This document shows, in pieces, positions 36,332 to 44,711 of a DNA stretch of 44,711 nucleotides. The notes below the pieces were generated by a model. The model did no database searches and was not told the origin of the DNA. It worked only from the letters and a program-made list of their open reading frames with translations. A program made the position numbers and the translations under genes. The DNA comes from a virus. Location: positions 1 to 44,711 of IMG/VR virus record IMGVR_UViG_3300044798_000676; one strand, given 5' to 3'. Every line of letters starts with the position of its first letter. Position 1 is the stretch's first letter.

Positions 36332-37141
36332 ATGTTTGCGGAACGTCAACGTCTCATCGATGCGGCGGGTCTTGTCGCCTGCTTTCGTCGCCCGCTGGCC
36401 GACGCCCTGGGCATCACCGGCTGCGCCGTGGCCGAGCTTCGTGGCCCCGACGGCGAACTGAAGCTGCGGCAGGCCACGAAGAACATGATCACGGACGTCG
36501 GCGACACTTACCTCGCCGCCCTCGCCTTCGGCGGCTCCTTATGGACCTACCGGACGAAGACCGGCAGCGGGTCCACCGCCGCGGCCAAGAGCGGCGCGGG
36601 CAGCTTCATTGGCAGCGGCGACTACAACGCCGGCTCGGCCCACGCGATGGCCTCGACGTACCCAAAGCTCGACGCCGCGGTGAAGAAGATCCTGGCCACG
36701 GGTACCAGCGGCACCCTGGCCATCGGCGACATCGTCCTTTCCGTCACGACCGAGGGCGGATCGACGCCGGACGCCGGGGCGGGTCAGGGCGTGATCGTGC
36801 AGGTCACCTCGGCCACCACGCTTTACGTCTCGGTCGCGAGCGGCACCTTTGCCACGGGAGCGGGCCACTATCTGGTTGGGCCCACGCCCGGCACGAACCA
36901 TCTCGACGGCGTGATGTCCGCCGTCACGGCCATGACCAACAACGTCCGCTTCCAGGCGTTGTACGCCGCGGGCGAAAACACGAACACGATTCGCCGTTGG
37001 AGCATCGTGGACAATGCGACCGACGCCGCCGAGGCCGACGCGACCCACACCCTGATGACCTCGGTCTTCGGGGCCGACATCCCCAAGGCCGCTGGCGACA
37101 CGCTTACGCTGTGGGACGTGATCGTCAACACCGGTACGTAG
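36332..37141 (+). CDS. Virion structural protein, unassigned
   Basis: 269 residues; AAAAGGAGA precedes ATG 36332. The first 50 residues are charged and alpha/beta (RQRLIDAAGLVACFRRPLAD). The rest is Gly/Thr/Ser-rich beta (TKTGSGSTAAAKSGAGSFIG, GIVLS-type strands, ATHTLMTSVFGADIPKAAGD). It looks like a structural or tail-associated protein by composition and location. No motif recognised. Confidence 0.5.
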   Translation: MFAERQRLIDAAGLVACFRRPLADALGITGCAVAELRGPDGELKLRQATKNMITDVGDTYLAALAFGGSLWTYRTKTGSGSTAAAKSGAGSFIGSGDYNAGSAHAMASTYPKLDAAVKKILATGTSGTLAIGDIVLSVTTEGGSTPDAGAGQGVIVQVTSATTLYVSVASGTFATGAGHYLVGPTPGTNHLDGVMSAVTAMTNNVRFQALYAAGENTNTIRRWSIVDNATDAAEADATHTLMTSVFGADIPKAAGDTLTLWDVIVNTGT

Positions 37142-37153
37142 GAGAAATGGACC

Positions 37154-38380
37154 ATGAGCGATCCTCTGCCCGGTGTGGCCAACATTCTGACCGCGACGAT
37201 CGTGGCCATCGCGGACGGTTCGCGCATCGTGCCGCCCAGCGTGGTCAACTTCTACGTCATCGCCCTGGCCGGCACGAACGCCGGAAAATGGTTCAAGGGA
37301 TCGAACCAGACCTGGTCCGCGACCGAGGAGATCGCGGCGGCGGGCAGCCACATCGGACGAGGGCATTGGACCGCGGTCATCCCCGCCATTGCTTGGGTGC
37401 AAGGCACCGTCTACGAGCAGTACGCCGAGGAGGCCGGCGGCCTGTCCATCGCTACGCCCGCTTCTGTAAGGCGCATGCCCGAGCCGCGTTTCGTAGCGGG
37501 CCGAGGCATCGCCCTGACCGCCATGATAACCGGCGTGAACCTCTACGCCCGTGGCCGGCGTCCGGCCGACGGGTACTGTTGGAACATCGACACCTCGACA
37601 TGGGAGGCGATGAACATCGCCTATCCCGCCAAGTACGCCATCGGGGCCACGGAGACGCCGGCCGGTTCCTACCGTTACGCCCTCACGGTGCCGGCCTGGG
37701 AAGGCCCGGCCGATTACGAACTGGAGTGGTATGAGCGAACGCCTGAGAACGTCGCTCTTAAGACCGATACTCTCCTGGCGGTGACGCGATTCGCCTGGGA
37801 CGGCGAGAGCGTCATCGTCGAGGCCACCGCGGTCGGGGCGATCCAGGTCGCGGCCGAGGCCGCATTGGCCATGCTCCAGGACTACGACTACGGCCTTATG
37901 CCAATCAGGTCTGATACGATCCAGATCGCCGCCGCTGTAGCCGCCATCGCGATCCAGACCGCTCGGATCGGCTCGTCCGCCGTGACCTGGCAGTCGCCCG
38001 TGACCCCGACGGGTAAAATCGTCCTCACCCGCGGCGACACCTACATCGGGGCCCGGAGTCTGCCGTTCACGAAAACGAACTGGGTCGGACCCGACTTGGA
38101 CGGCGCCCCGGCGGTGTTCCGGGTAACGCCGTTGGCCGATTGGCAGGCGGGCACGGGCGTCGCCGCCTTCGAGGCGGCCTGCACGCTGGCCCAGAGCGGC
38201 ACCACCGTGACGACCACGGTGGAGTTGACCGCGGCTCAAACCGAAGCCCTGGGCAGCGACCCCGCCGCGGCGAACTGGCACTACGCCATCGTGGTCGACG
38301 CCCTGGGAGATCCACCCCAAACCCTGACCGTTTTCGAAGGCCCGGCCCACGTGGAGCAGCGGATCGGACCGGCGACATAG
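37154..38380 (+). CDS. Virion structural protein, unassigned
   Basis: 408 residues; AGGAGAAA precedes ATG 37154. It is beta-rich with several similar immunoglobulin-like modules (VNFYVIALAGTNAGKWFKGS, WTAVIPAIAWVQGTVYEQYA, LTVPAWEGPADYELEWYERT). A helical middle (VAAEAALAMLQDYDYGLMPI) and a last module (GKIVLTRGDTYIGARSLPF) follow. Possibly baseplate-associated or fibre. Function not recognised. Confidence 0.5.
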   Translation: MSDPLPGVANILTATIVAIADGSRIVPPSVVNFYVIALAGTNAGKWFKGSNQTWSATEEIAAAGSHIGRGHWTAVIPAIAWVQGTVYEQYAEEAGGLSIATPASVRRMPEPRFVAGRGIALTAMITGVNLYARGRRPADGYCWNIDTSTWEAMNIAYPAKYAIGATETPAGSYRYALTVPAWEGPADYELEWYERTPENVALKTDTLLAVTRFAWDGESVIVEATAVGAIQVAAEAALAMLQDYDYGLMPIRSDTIQIAAAVAAIAIQTARIGSSAVTWQSPVTPTGKIVLTRGDTYIGARSLPFTKTNWVGPDLDGAPAVFRVTPLADWQAGTGVAAFEAACTLAQSGTTVTTTVELTAAQTEALGSDPAAANWHYAIVVDALGDPPQTLTVFEGPAHVEQRIGPAT

Positions 38381-38429
38381 ACCTGGAACCTGGAAACTTT
38401 GAACCCTTTTCTACAGATAGGAGCATGAC

Positions 38430-38930
38430 ATGGCTGCCAGCGTAGCACTGACTTACGAAACGAAGCTCACCGTCATCGAGACCCTGGGCGTAAATGTGCC
38501 GGACGTCGATGTGGCCAACGCCCGCATCGTACACAACGCGTTCAACACGAACCTCTCCCTGAACGGCACCTCGTCACCGCCCGTGACGAAGGTGGTGGCG
38601 ACGCAGAAAGCCCTCGCGGCCGGCGTCGGCACCCTCGACCTGACCGCCCTGGTGGGCACCAACGGGGCCGTGGTGGACCTCTCGACCCTGAAGGTCCAGG
38701 CCGTCAAGTTCCGAAACCCCTCCACCAACGCCAACGCCATCACCGTCACGTTTGGCGCCGCGAACCCCTACCTGTTGGGCGGGGCGGCGTGGAAGTTCAT
38801 CCTCGAGCCGGGCATGGAGATCGTCGTGTACGGCAACGACAAGACGCCCGACGTCGACTCCACCCACAAGAACATCGACCTGGCGGGCACGCTGGTCCAG
38901 GCCCTCGACGTCGTGATCGTGGCGGGTTGA
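38430..38930 (+). CDS. Virion structural protein, unassigned
   Basis: 166 residues; GATAGGAG precedes ATG 38430. Ordered beta-sandwich-like sequence (VALTYETKLTVIETLGV, QKALAAGVGTLDLTALVG, VKFRNPSTNANAITVTFGAA, WKFILEPGMEIVVYGNDKTP). It ends DLAGTLVQALDVVIVAG, a strand typical of virion surface domains. No family named. Confidence 0.55.
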   Translation: MAASVALTYETKLTVIETLGVNVPDVDVANARIVHNAFNTNLSLNGTSSPPVTKVVATQKALAAGVGTLDLTALVGTNGAVVDLSTLKVQAVKFRNPSTNANAITVTFGAANPYLLGGAAWKFILEPGMEIVVYGNDKTPDVDSTHKNIDLAGTLVQALDVVIVAG

Positions 38931-39001
38931 CCGAAAAGAAGTCTCACGCAAAGCCGGTCGCCGCGGCGACCGTGAGCCGCCTGGCCGTTTTGGAGCTTTC
39001 C

Positions 39002-39724
39002 GTGATCACGTTCGCGGTTAAGAAGTGGTTTTTCGACACGGCCCGGGTCAAGGCCCTCCTCGCCCCGGCCGAACAGGCCTATCTCGCCACGGTCGGCGAG
39101 TGGGTGCGCAAAACGGCGCAGTGGTCGATGCGCTACCGCAAGGGCCCGTCCTCGCCCGGATCACCCCCCAGTGCGCACCGGCAGACCGGGGCGCTTCTGC
39201 GCGAACACATCTATTTCTCCCTCGACCCACAGACCCGCACCGTCGTGGTCGGTGCCTGGGTGTTCCCGCAGGCCGAGGGATGGAACGTGCCGTGGGTCCA
39301 GGAACACGGCTGGAGCGGGACCCGCCGCATACGGAACTGGCGGTGGGTCATGGGCATGCGGGGCAGGCAGAGACGTTCCGCCTGGCCTCCGCCGCCCTAC
39401 GCGGTCGGCGATTTCGCGGTGATTCGGGCCACCACGGTTTTGGCCGACTCGCCCGCCGGCCGCGGCGTGACTCGCATGGCAGGAAACCCCTATAATGCAC
39501 TGGGCGGCCTGAAGCACTGCATCATCCTCCGCACCCCGGCCCAGGCGGAGCGGGCCACGGCTCTCCGCGAACAGCTCTTCGGGCCCGCGATCCAGACCAA
39601 GGAAGTGCATTACCCCGCCAGGCCGTACCTGTCCGCGGCGTGGAGCAAGGCGGTGTCCCTGGGGATCCCCGCCCGGTTCGCCCGCGAGGCCCTGAAGAAG
39701 TTCGGGTTGAGGAGAACCGCCTGA
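39002..39724 (+). CDS. HK97 gp10-like / minor tail protein
   Basis: 240 residues from GTG 39002 (GGAG six bases upstream). The N-terminus (FDTARVKALLAPAEQAYLAT, VGEWVRKTAQWSMRYRKG) and the Pro-rich PSSPGSPPSAHRQTGALL loop followed by IYFSLDPQTRTVVVGAW fit a common phage family related to HK97 gp10 and lambda gpZ, thought to act in tail completion or tail-head joining. The C-terminal PARPYLSAAWSKAV is characteristic of that family. The stop overlaps the next start. Confidence 0.7.
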   Translation: MITFAVKKWFFDTARVKALLAPAEQAYLATVGEWVRKTAQWSMRYRKGPSSPGSPPSAHRQTGALLREHIYFSLDPQTRTVVVGAWVFPQAEGWNVPWVQEHGWSGTRRIRNWRWVMGMRGRQRRSAWPPPPYAVGDFAVIRATTVLADSPAGRGVTRMAGNPYNALGGLKHCIILRTPAQAERATALREQLFGPAIQTKEVHYPARPYLSAAWSKAVSLGIPARFAREALKKFGLRRTA

Positions 39725-40716
39725 TGGCCCCCAGCGCGTCCCAGCTCCGCGTCGGCCAGACCTTCGTCGAGATGGGCATCGACCAGGCCTTCCTGGCCGC
39801 CGAGTGCGAGAAGGCGAAGGCCCAGGTGGCGAAGATGGCCGGCCAGCTCGGCCCCGCCGCCACGTCGGCCGCGAGTTCCGGAAACTTGCACGAAACATAT
39901 ATCACTGGGGCTATACGTGTCGGCACCCTGACGCGGCTCGTCGCCGGCGGCGCCGAACTTCTTGCCGCTTCGATCCAGATCGGGCAGGGCGACTGGGACG
40001 CGCTTCACGAGACCATGAAGACCATGCCGCTCGGGGTCGGCGAAGCCCATAAAGCATTTCTCGCCTTGCGCGAAGTGCTTACCGGTGCCGGCGCCGCCGC
40101 CGAAGCGTTCGGCAAGAAGATGGCGGCCCTCGACACACGCATGACCGCACTCGGCGCTCTCGCAAAGATCCGAGACGAACTGGCCGGACACGGGATCGAG
40201 CCGCGGCGCGCCGCCATCTTCGCCGCCGCCGACAAGTTGCCGGAAGGACGTGCCCACATCGCGGTTCAGCGCGCTCTCGTCGAACTGGACAAAAAGGAAG
40301 CCCAGGAAAGGGCCGATGCGCAACTTGATATCTACAAGAAGGAATTGGCGGAACGCACCGCGCTTCGAGAGCGCAGCGAACTCGACCTCATCCACATCGA
40401 GGGCGAGATCGTCGAACGCGGCTACAAGGAACTGCTGGATGCCAACGAGGCGGCCGGCAAGGAAATGGCCCAGCAACTCCAGGCCGCGGGCAACCTCGAA
40501 GATCTGTGGCGAAACGAGCACAAGAGCAACGCCGCGTTTCAGTCCGTGACGGAGCTCCAACGCCAGGTCATGATCGCCGGCGCCGGCACCACCCGCGACC
40601 CGACCATCGAGGAGTTGAAGGAACTCAATGCGAAGGAAACGGCCAAGGCGGAACGGGCCGACAGGTGGCACCGCGAAATCGTGACCGCCCTGGGCCAGAT
40701 CGGCAAACCGCAGTAG
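39724..40716 (+). CDS. Short tape-measure-like protein
   Basis: 330 residues from ATG 39724. The opening (LRVGQTFVEMGIDQAFLAAE, CEKAKAQVAKMAGQL) resembles tape-measure N-termini, followed by a hydrophobic Gly/Ala stretch and long helices (LDKKEAQERADAQLDIYKKE, LAERTALRERSELDLIHIEG) predicted as coiled coil. Typical tape measures exceed 600 residues, so if this is the only one the tail would be short. No muramidase or peptidase domain is attached. Confidence 0.6.
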   Translation: MAPSASQLRVGQTFVEMGIDQAFLAAECEKAKAQVAKMAGQLGPAATSAASSGNLHETYITGAIRVGTLTRLVAGGAELLAASIQIGQGDWDALHETMKTMPLGVGEAHKAFLALREVLTGAGAAAEAFGKKMAALDTRMTALGALAKIRDELAGHGIEPRRAAIFAAADKLPEGRAHIAVQRALVELDKKEAQERADAQLDIYKKELAERTALRERSELDLIHIEGEIVERGYKELLDANEAAGKEMAQQLQAAGNLEDLWRNEHKSNAAFQSVTELQRQVMIAGAGTTRDPTIEELKELNAKETAKAERADRWHREIVTALGQIGKPQ

Positions 40717-40725
40717 GAGCGATCC

Positions 40726-41664
40726 ATGTCGTTTCTCGAAGCCGACGGATACCCGAAAGAGACGTGGACGCGCGACGCGGGCCGCACCGCGGTCGATCTC
40801 TGGGAGGGGCCGTGGGACGAAGCGTTCGCCCCGCCTTCGACCTATGTCTGCGCCGACGGGGTCACGCTCGTCCTGAACTCGATCCGTACCGACGGGGTCA
40901 ACAACACCGGCGTCGATGAAGAGGGCAACAATGTGTATCAGTACAAGGAAGTGGAGGCCAACTACGATAACCCGCCTTCTCAAGGCGGCGCGAAGAAAGC
41001 CAAGGAGGAAGCCGCAGCGTCCTTCGGCTTGAATCCCCTCGAGTGGTCGGTCGAGGTCCAGTCCAACGTCCAGCACCTCACGCTGCCCCAGCGATGGCTC
41101 CGGTGGACCTCCGACGACGAGTTTGTCGGTAAGGACGGGGTGAAGATCTATGCCACGGCGGAGATCGTTGCGACGAAACGCGCCGGCTCGTTGCCCCGCC
41201 TAAGCACGATTGTCCCCTTGCTCGGGAAGATCAACAGCGACGCGATGTTCAGCGGAAGCGCCGAGGGGGAGATGGCGATCGGAACCGTCCTCTTCCTTGG
41301 ACACTCCACCAGCGAGAACCGCGACGAGCAAGGCGAACTCTGGCTGGGGGGCCATGCCTACACGTTGCGCCACCAGGTGATCAACGCTGGCCACTGGTAT
41401 ACCTGCATCACGGCGGGCACCTCGGCGGCCTCCGGCGGCCCGACGACCATTGACGACAACATCACGGATGGAACGGTGCACTGGCGCTACGACGATGAAG
41501 GCGCGTGGCACCCCACGGTATCTCTTCGGTTCGCGGTGAGCCCGAACACCTGGAACATGGCGTGGCGAGAGAAGACCGGGGCTTGGGAAGCGTACTACGT
41601 CGACAACGGGAACGGTGGGGAAGATCCGTACGAATCAGCAGCTCTCATGGGGTTGCTCGCATGA
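40726..41664 (+). CDS. Distal tail protein with phage carbohydrate-binding-like module
   Basis: 312 residues. The junction TAGGAGCGATCCATG gives a strong ribosome site. The first 200 residues look beta-rich (WTRDAGRTAVDLWEGPWDEA). A C-terminal module (GGHAYTLRHQVINAGHWYTC, ITAGTSAASGGPT, DGTVHWRYDD) matches a small module found in many tail proteins and nearly repeats one in the next gene. Probable baseplate or receptor-contact protein. The stop overlaps the next start. Confidence 0.6.
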   Translation: MSFLEADGYPKETWTRDAGRTAVDLWEGPWDEAFAPPSTYVCADGVTLVLNSIRTDGVNNTGVDEEGNNVYQYKEVEANYDNPPSQGGAKKAKEEAAASFGLNPLEWSVEVQSNVQHLTLPQRWLRWTSDDEFVGKDGVKIYATAEIVATKRAGSLPRLSTIVPLLGKINSDAMFSGSAEGEMAIGTVLFLGHSTSENRDEQGELWLGGHAYTLRHQVINAGHWYTCITAGTSAASGGPTTIDDNITDGTVHWRYDDEGAWHPTVSLRFAVSPNTWNMAWREKTGAWEAYYVDNGNGGEDPYESAALMGLLA

Positions 41665-42368
41665 GTCTACCTGACAAGTTCGACCGTTTCGACGGGAATC
41701 GGATCTTGACCGCGGACTGGCTGAACCGCATCGCCGCCGCGGTCGAGAAGCTGCTGCACCTCTCCGTCGCCCCCCCCCTGGAACGGCGCGACGTGCCCGG
41801 CGGGATCCTCCTCTCGGTCCAGCAGCAAACCGTTGGAATTCGGGGCGGTTGCGTAGCGGGGGTTCGGAACACCGAAGACGAGGAGTGGGCGGGGTTTGCC
41901 GGCAGCGGCGGGCCGCCGCCAACAGAACATATACGAGAGTTCATAAGCCACGTCGTCGCGGTGGAATGCGACCTGGGCGGGGGCGGCGCCACGGTCGAGA
42001 AATGGCTGGGCAGCCACGCCTACTCGGCGGGACAGTGGGTCGTCAACGTCGGGGCGAATCTCTACAAGTGCATCACCGCCGGCACCTCGGCGGCTACCGG
42101 CGGCCCCACGGGCACCAACGCCGACATCACCGACGGCGGCGCCCACTGGAAGTACTCGGGTGTCGCCCTCTACCTCAAGGCCACGGAAGCGCCGGACACG
42201 GCGCCGACGGGGTTTGAGTCGATCGCGTCCGGCCACCGGATCGGCTGGCTGCCGGGCGACGGGACGGAGCCGGTGCCCGGCACGTCGGCGCCCACGCGTT
42301 ACTTCGACGGCTACCTCATCGAGAACGCCGGAGCGGACGGGGCGGTCAGAACGGCGAGGTTGGCCTGA
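41661..42368 (+). CDS. Distal tail protein with the same C-terminal module
   Basis: 235 residues from ATG 41661. The start PDKFDRFDGNRILTADWLNR with its IAAAVEKLLHLSV helix resembles attachment segments of tail fibre or hub proteins. The middle module (NLYKCITAGTSAATGGPTGT, ADITDGGAHWKYSG) closely parallels the upstream gene, a likely duplicated adhesin-like domain. The C-terminus is Gly/Pro-rich. Likely host-contact or assembly role. Confidence 0.6.
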   Translation: MSLPDKFDRFDGNRILTADWLNRIAAAVEKLLHLSVAPPLERRDVPGGILLSVQQQTVGIRGGCVAGVRNTEDEEWAGFAGSGGPPPTEHIREFISHVVAVECDLGGGGATVEKWLGSHAYSAGQWVVNVGANLYKCITAGTSAATGGPTGTNADITDGGAHWKYSGVALYLKATEAPDTAPTGFESIASGHRIGWLPGDGTEPVPGTSAPTRYFDGYLIENAGADGAVRTARLA

Positions 42369-43564
42369 TGGCGGGATGGAACCATGTCCATATCGGGCCG
42401 GACGGCCGGACCTCGCTGGCGCGTCACGAGCTCTACACGGAGATCGGGGCCGCGCTGTACGAGCGGGCCAACACGACCTGGCTCTTGGGGGGGGCCGATC
42501 CCGACTACCACATGGGTGCTGAGGCCCACGCCCTCGGCTACCTTCCGCCTTGGGCTCACGGTGACCCCGACCCGTCCGTCGAACCCATCGCCCGCGATCC
42601 AATCGACATCATCTACAAGTATCGAAACTACCTCGACCGCGAACTCTTCGTGGAATACTACACGAATCTGGGCTACAAGGAAGCCACGCCGCCCCTGCTT
42701 TACGTGCAGGGAACCGCCGCGGCGGGCGAGATCAATCTGTTCGAGGACGCCGGGCTGCCCGCGTGGATCACTGTCGTTACCGACATCAGCACCTGGGAAG
42801 TTGGCGACACCGTTCAACTGAACCACGCGCCGGTGCTTTGGACGGGCACGATCGTTGCCGTCATTCCCCCCCTGGCCATCCAGGTGAGGTTTGCACCCGG
42901 CAGCACCCCCGCCATCGTCAACGCCAACGCGGCCTACGGGGTGTGGAATGCCACAAAGTTCCTGCACGTCGGTATCGTCACGTGCAGCGAATGCGGTTGG
43001 ACGGTGGCCGGCCCTGACCCGGGACCGGGGGGCTGGACGGTTGACCGCTCGCTTTTCACCGACTTTGAGGCGGTGTGCAACGCCCTGATCTTCTTCCGCT
43101 GCCCCTGTGTTTCGTTCGACGGGGACCCCATCGCCAAGCCGATCTACGACGTTTATCTTGGACACCTTTGGATAGGTCCTTCCGAGACCGGAGTACCGGC
43201 GGCCGTCCAGTACAACAACCCGGGGGCGACACGATTCGTTGTCTACTTCCAGGCCAAGTTCACCGGCTCTGCCGGCGGCTCGCTGGTCGTTTCGATGTCG
43301 CCGGACTTCAACGCCGAAGAAACCCCGCCCGGAGACAGTGCGACCTGGGAGACGCTGGCCACGATTCCCAATCCTGACGACGGGCTGTTCCACTGGTACA
43401 AGGCGGAGACGACCAACGCGGACCTGTGGCGGGGTCAGAATCCCGCGATCGACTACCAGGAGGTCGTGCTGCGCCTCGACGCGTCGAGCCGCAGCGCGGG
43501 CGATGACATCGCCGTCGCGGACGGTCACGGCTTCTTCGAGTTCAACTGGGCCTACCACGCCTGA
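42368..43564 (+). CDS. Putative tail fibre or tip protein
   Basis: 398 residues starting in an overlap with the previous stop. The N-terminal region (HVHIGPDGRTSLARHELYTE, ERANTTWLLGGADPDYHMGA) is unassigned. Later parts have beta-sandwich segments (TWEVGDTVQLNHAPVLWTGT) and a terminal domain (GDDIAVADGHGFFEFNWAYH) reminiscent of carbohydrate-binding jelly-roll folds. Cys pairs (CSECGW, CPC) occur in the middle. It is the last structural gene before the integrase. Confidence 0.55.
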   Translation: MAGWNHVHIGPDGRTSLARHELYTEIGAALYERANTTWLLGGADPDYHMGAEAHALGYLPPWAHGDPDPSVEPIARDPIDIIYKYRNYLDRELFVEYYTNLGYKEATPPLLYVQGTAAAGEINLFEDAGLPAWITVVTDISTWEVGDTVQLNHAPVLWTGTIVAVIPPLAIQVRFAPGSTPAIVNANAAYGVWNATKFLHVGIVTCSECGWTVAGPDPGPGGWTVDRSLFTDFEAVCNALIFFRCPCVSFDGDPIAKPIYDVYLGHLWIGPSETGVPAAVQYNNPGATRFVVYFQAKFTGSAGGSLVVSMSPDFNAEETPPGDSATWETLATIPNPDDGLFHWYKAETTNADLWRGQNPAIDYQEVVLRLDASSRSAGDDIAVADGHGFFEFNWAYHA

Positions 43565-43565
43565 C

Positions 43566-44711
43566 CTATCCCATCTCCCCCGCCGCTCTCGTCGCCTTCG
43601 CGAGGTCGAGATCGGCATACTCGAGCGTCATGCTGGCCGCGGCATGGCCCAGGACGGCGCGTGCCGTATCCAGGTCGTACCGTGATCTGACCCGGGTCGC
43701 CGCGCTATGCCTGAGTTGATGTGGCGTCCACGGCTCGATGCCGGCTCGCTTGCACGCCCGTTTGACCGCCCTGCGGTAGGACGCCGCCGAGTAGGCCTCG
43801 CCCGGTGGCCGGCGAGCGGCTCGCCAAGCCCCTGGTCTGCTCACCTTCTTTCGCTCCTGGATCATCGACGCCACGGCGACGGCGGGCGAGAAGATGGGCG
43901 ACTCGGAGTCGGCACCGATGAGCAGCTCCGCGAGGACTCGCTGGGCCCTGGGACCGATCGGCACGAGCCGCAGGTGCCCGCGGCCCTCGGTCTTGTGGTG
44001 GGCTGGCCGATAGACCCACACGTCGCCTTGGCGATCGATGTCCGCCGGCCGCATGCGACAGATCTCCTGGCTCCGCATCCCCGTCAGCCACTGGATCAAG
44101 ACCATCCGCCACACGATCGGTCTTAGATAAGGCTTGACCCGGTGCACTTCACGCCAGGCCACGGGCCGGCGCCTCGCCACCTCGCGTCCGCCGCGACCCG
44201 CCCTCAACCCTTCGACCACCGTCAGCCGCTGGTATAGCGAGGCGTCTATGAGTTCTTCCGACGCGGCCCACCGGAACATTCGCCGGATCTGGTGGACCTG
44301 GCGGTTGATCGTGCCTCGAGCCAGGTCCCGCCGATCGGTGCACAGCGTCTGCCTCACGGCCTTGAGCTTCATCGGCCCGAAGTCGTCGATCGGCAGGTCG
44401 GCATAGAGCGTCAGCAACGGGCGCATGGAACTGCGGATCAAGAAAACGTCGCTCGAGCGGGGACCGTACCACGTGACGGCGTGGATCATGTAGGCCGCGG
44501 CCAGCTCCGCCACGGTCCGCATCCGTTCCTCGGGCGCCGCGACGGCGGCCGGTCCCGCCGCGATCCACTCCGCGATCTTGCGGTGATACGCCGCCTCGGC
44601 TTCGGGACTGCGCCACTTGCCGAGATAAAAATCTTTGCCGGCCAGGCGGACCACGGCCTGGCCCGATGCGAGATGCCGGCACATCTTGGGGGTGAAACGA
44701 TGGCGAGTCAT
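43566..44711 (-). CDS. int: Tyrosine recombinase (integrase)
   Basis: 381 residues. The N-terminal arm-binding part (MTRHRFTPKMCRHLASGQAV, then FYLGKWRSPEAEAAYHRKIA) is followed by a SAM-like core-binding domain (about 66-160) and a catalytic domain. Catalytic residues visible: R213 in LTGMRSQEI, K240 in HHKTEGRG, H331 and R334 in HQLRHSAAT, H356 in LGHAAASM, Y365 in EYADLD. It would integrate and excise the element. The gene ends one base from the last tail gene, read convergently, and its start codon lies at the window edge. No attP is visible. Confidence 0.95.
   Translation of the reverse strand: MTRHRFTPKMCRHLASGQAVVRLAGKDFYLGKWRSPEAEAAYHRKIAEWIAAGPAAVAAPEERMRTVAELAAAYMIHAVTWYGPRSSDVFLIRSSMRPLLTLYADLPIDDFGPMKLKAVRQTLCTDRRDLARGTINRQVHQIRRMFRWAASEELIDASLYQRLTVVEGLRAGRGGREVARRRPVAWREVHRVKPYLRPIVWRMVLIQWLTGMRSQEICRMRPADIDRQGDVWVYRPAHHKTEGRGHLRLVPIGPRAQRVLAELLIGADSESPIFSPAVAVASMIQERKKVSRPGAWRAARRPPGEAYSAASYRRAVKRACKRAGIEPWTPHQLRHSAATRVRSRYDLDTARAVLGHAAASMTLEYADLDLAKATRAAGEMG

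Noticed and set aside
39161-39898. 245-residue antisense frame over the gp10-like gene
   Set aside because: Plus-strand gp10-like pattern is clear; antisense frame is Arg/Pro-rich shadow.
40726-42368. Diversity-generating retroelement
   Set aside because: Two similar modules exist but there is no reverse transcriptase or template repeat in the window.

Overview
The window is a nearly complete, GC-rich (about two thirds G+C by eye), tailed-phage genome or prophage. It reads almost entirely left to right, from an early/replication module through packaging and head to tail, and ends in a tyrosine integrase on the opposite strand. The first gene starts at base 1 and the integrase start codon is the last three bases, so the edges look gene-defined; no att site or host flank is visible. 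The host cannot be named from the sequence. The GC content, the dense small palindromic and short-tandem repeats at gene junctions, and the style of the proteins suggest a Planctomycetota-like environmental bacterium; this is inference only.

Region 1 (1-12.8 kb) is the early and recombination module. It holds a 3D-domain cell-wall protein, small Cys-rich proteins, an ERF-type annealing protein, SSB, a RusA-like resolvase, an unassigned protein that may have a RAMP-like fold, three separate ParB/Srx-type proteins, a DEAH helicase and a stand-alone fragment-like copy of the terminase ATPase. It is packed with repeats: four arrays of the pentamer NNGGC, a 20-bp near-perfect palindrome seen three times, and a CTCGC/GCGAG hairpin seen three times.

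Region 2 (12.8-18.3 kb) holds a homing-type HNH protein, a Toprim primase-like protein, a short replication-initiator-like protein, a ParB-methyltransferase fusion, a Cys-rich protein and a chimeric adenine methyltransferase.

Region 3 (18.2-29.4 kb) is packaging and head: PLD-like protein, probable small terminase, large terminase, a small cargo cassette bounded by inverted hairpin repeats and followed by an initiator-type tRNA-Met, a gpW-position protein, a lambda-type portal, a fused protease/scaffold/Mu gpT-type capsid protein with a strong internal start, two tandem capsid-decoration-like paralogues and a connector. Head gene order is lambda-like while the capsid protein is Mu gpT-like, so the module is mosaic.

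Region 4 (29.4-43.6 kb) is tail and host-interaction: tail completion and tube proteins, a G/GT-type tail chaperone pair with an in-phase T TTT TTC heptamer, three small lipoproteins, a 20-residue-repeat protein, an HK97-gp10-like protein, a short tape-measure candidate and distal tail/fibre proteins. The integrase (43,566-44,711, minus) converges on the last tail gene with one base between the stop codons. No repressor or reverse transcriptase was recognised.
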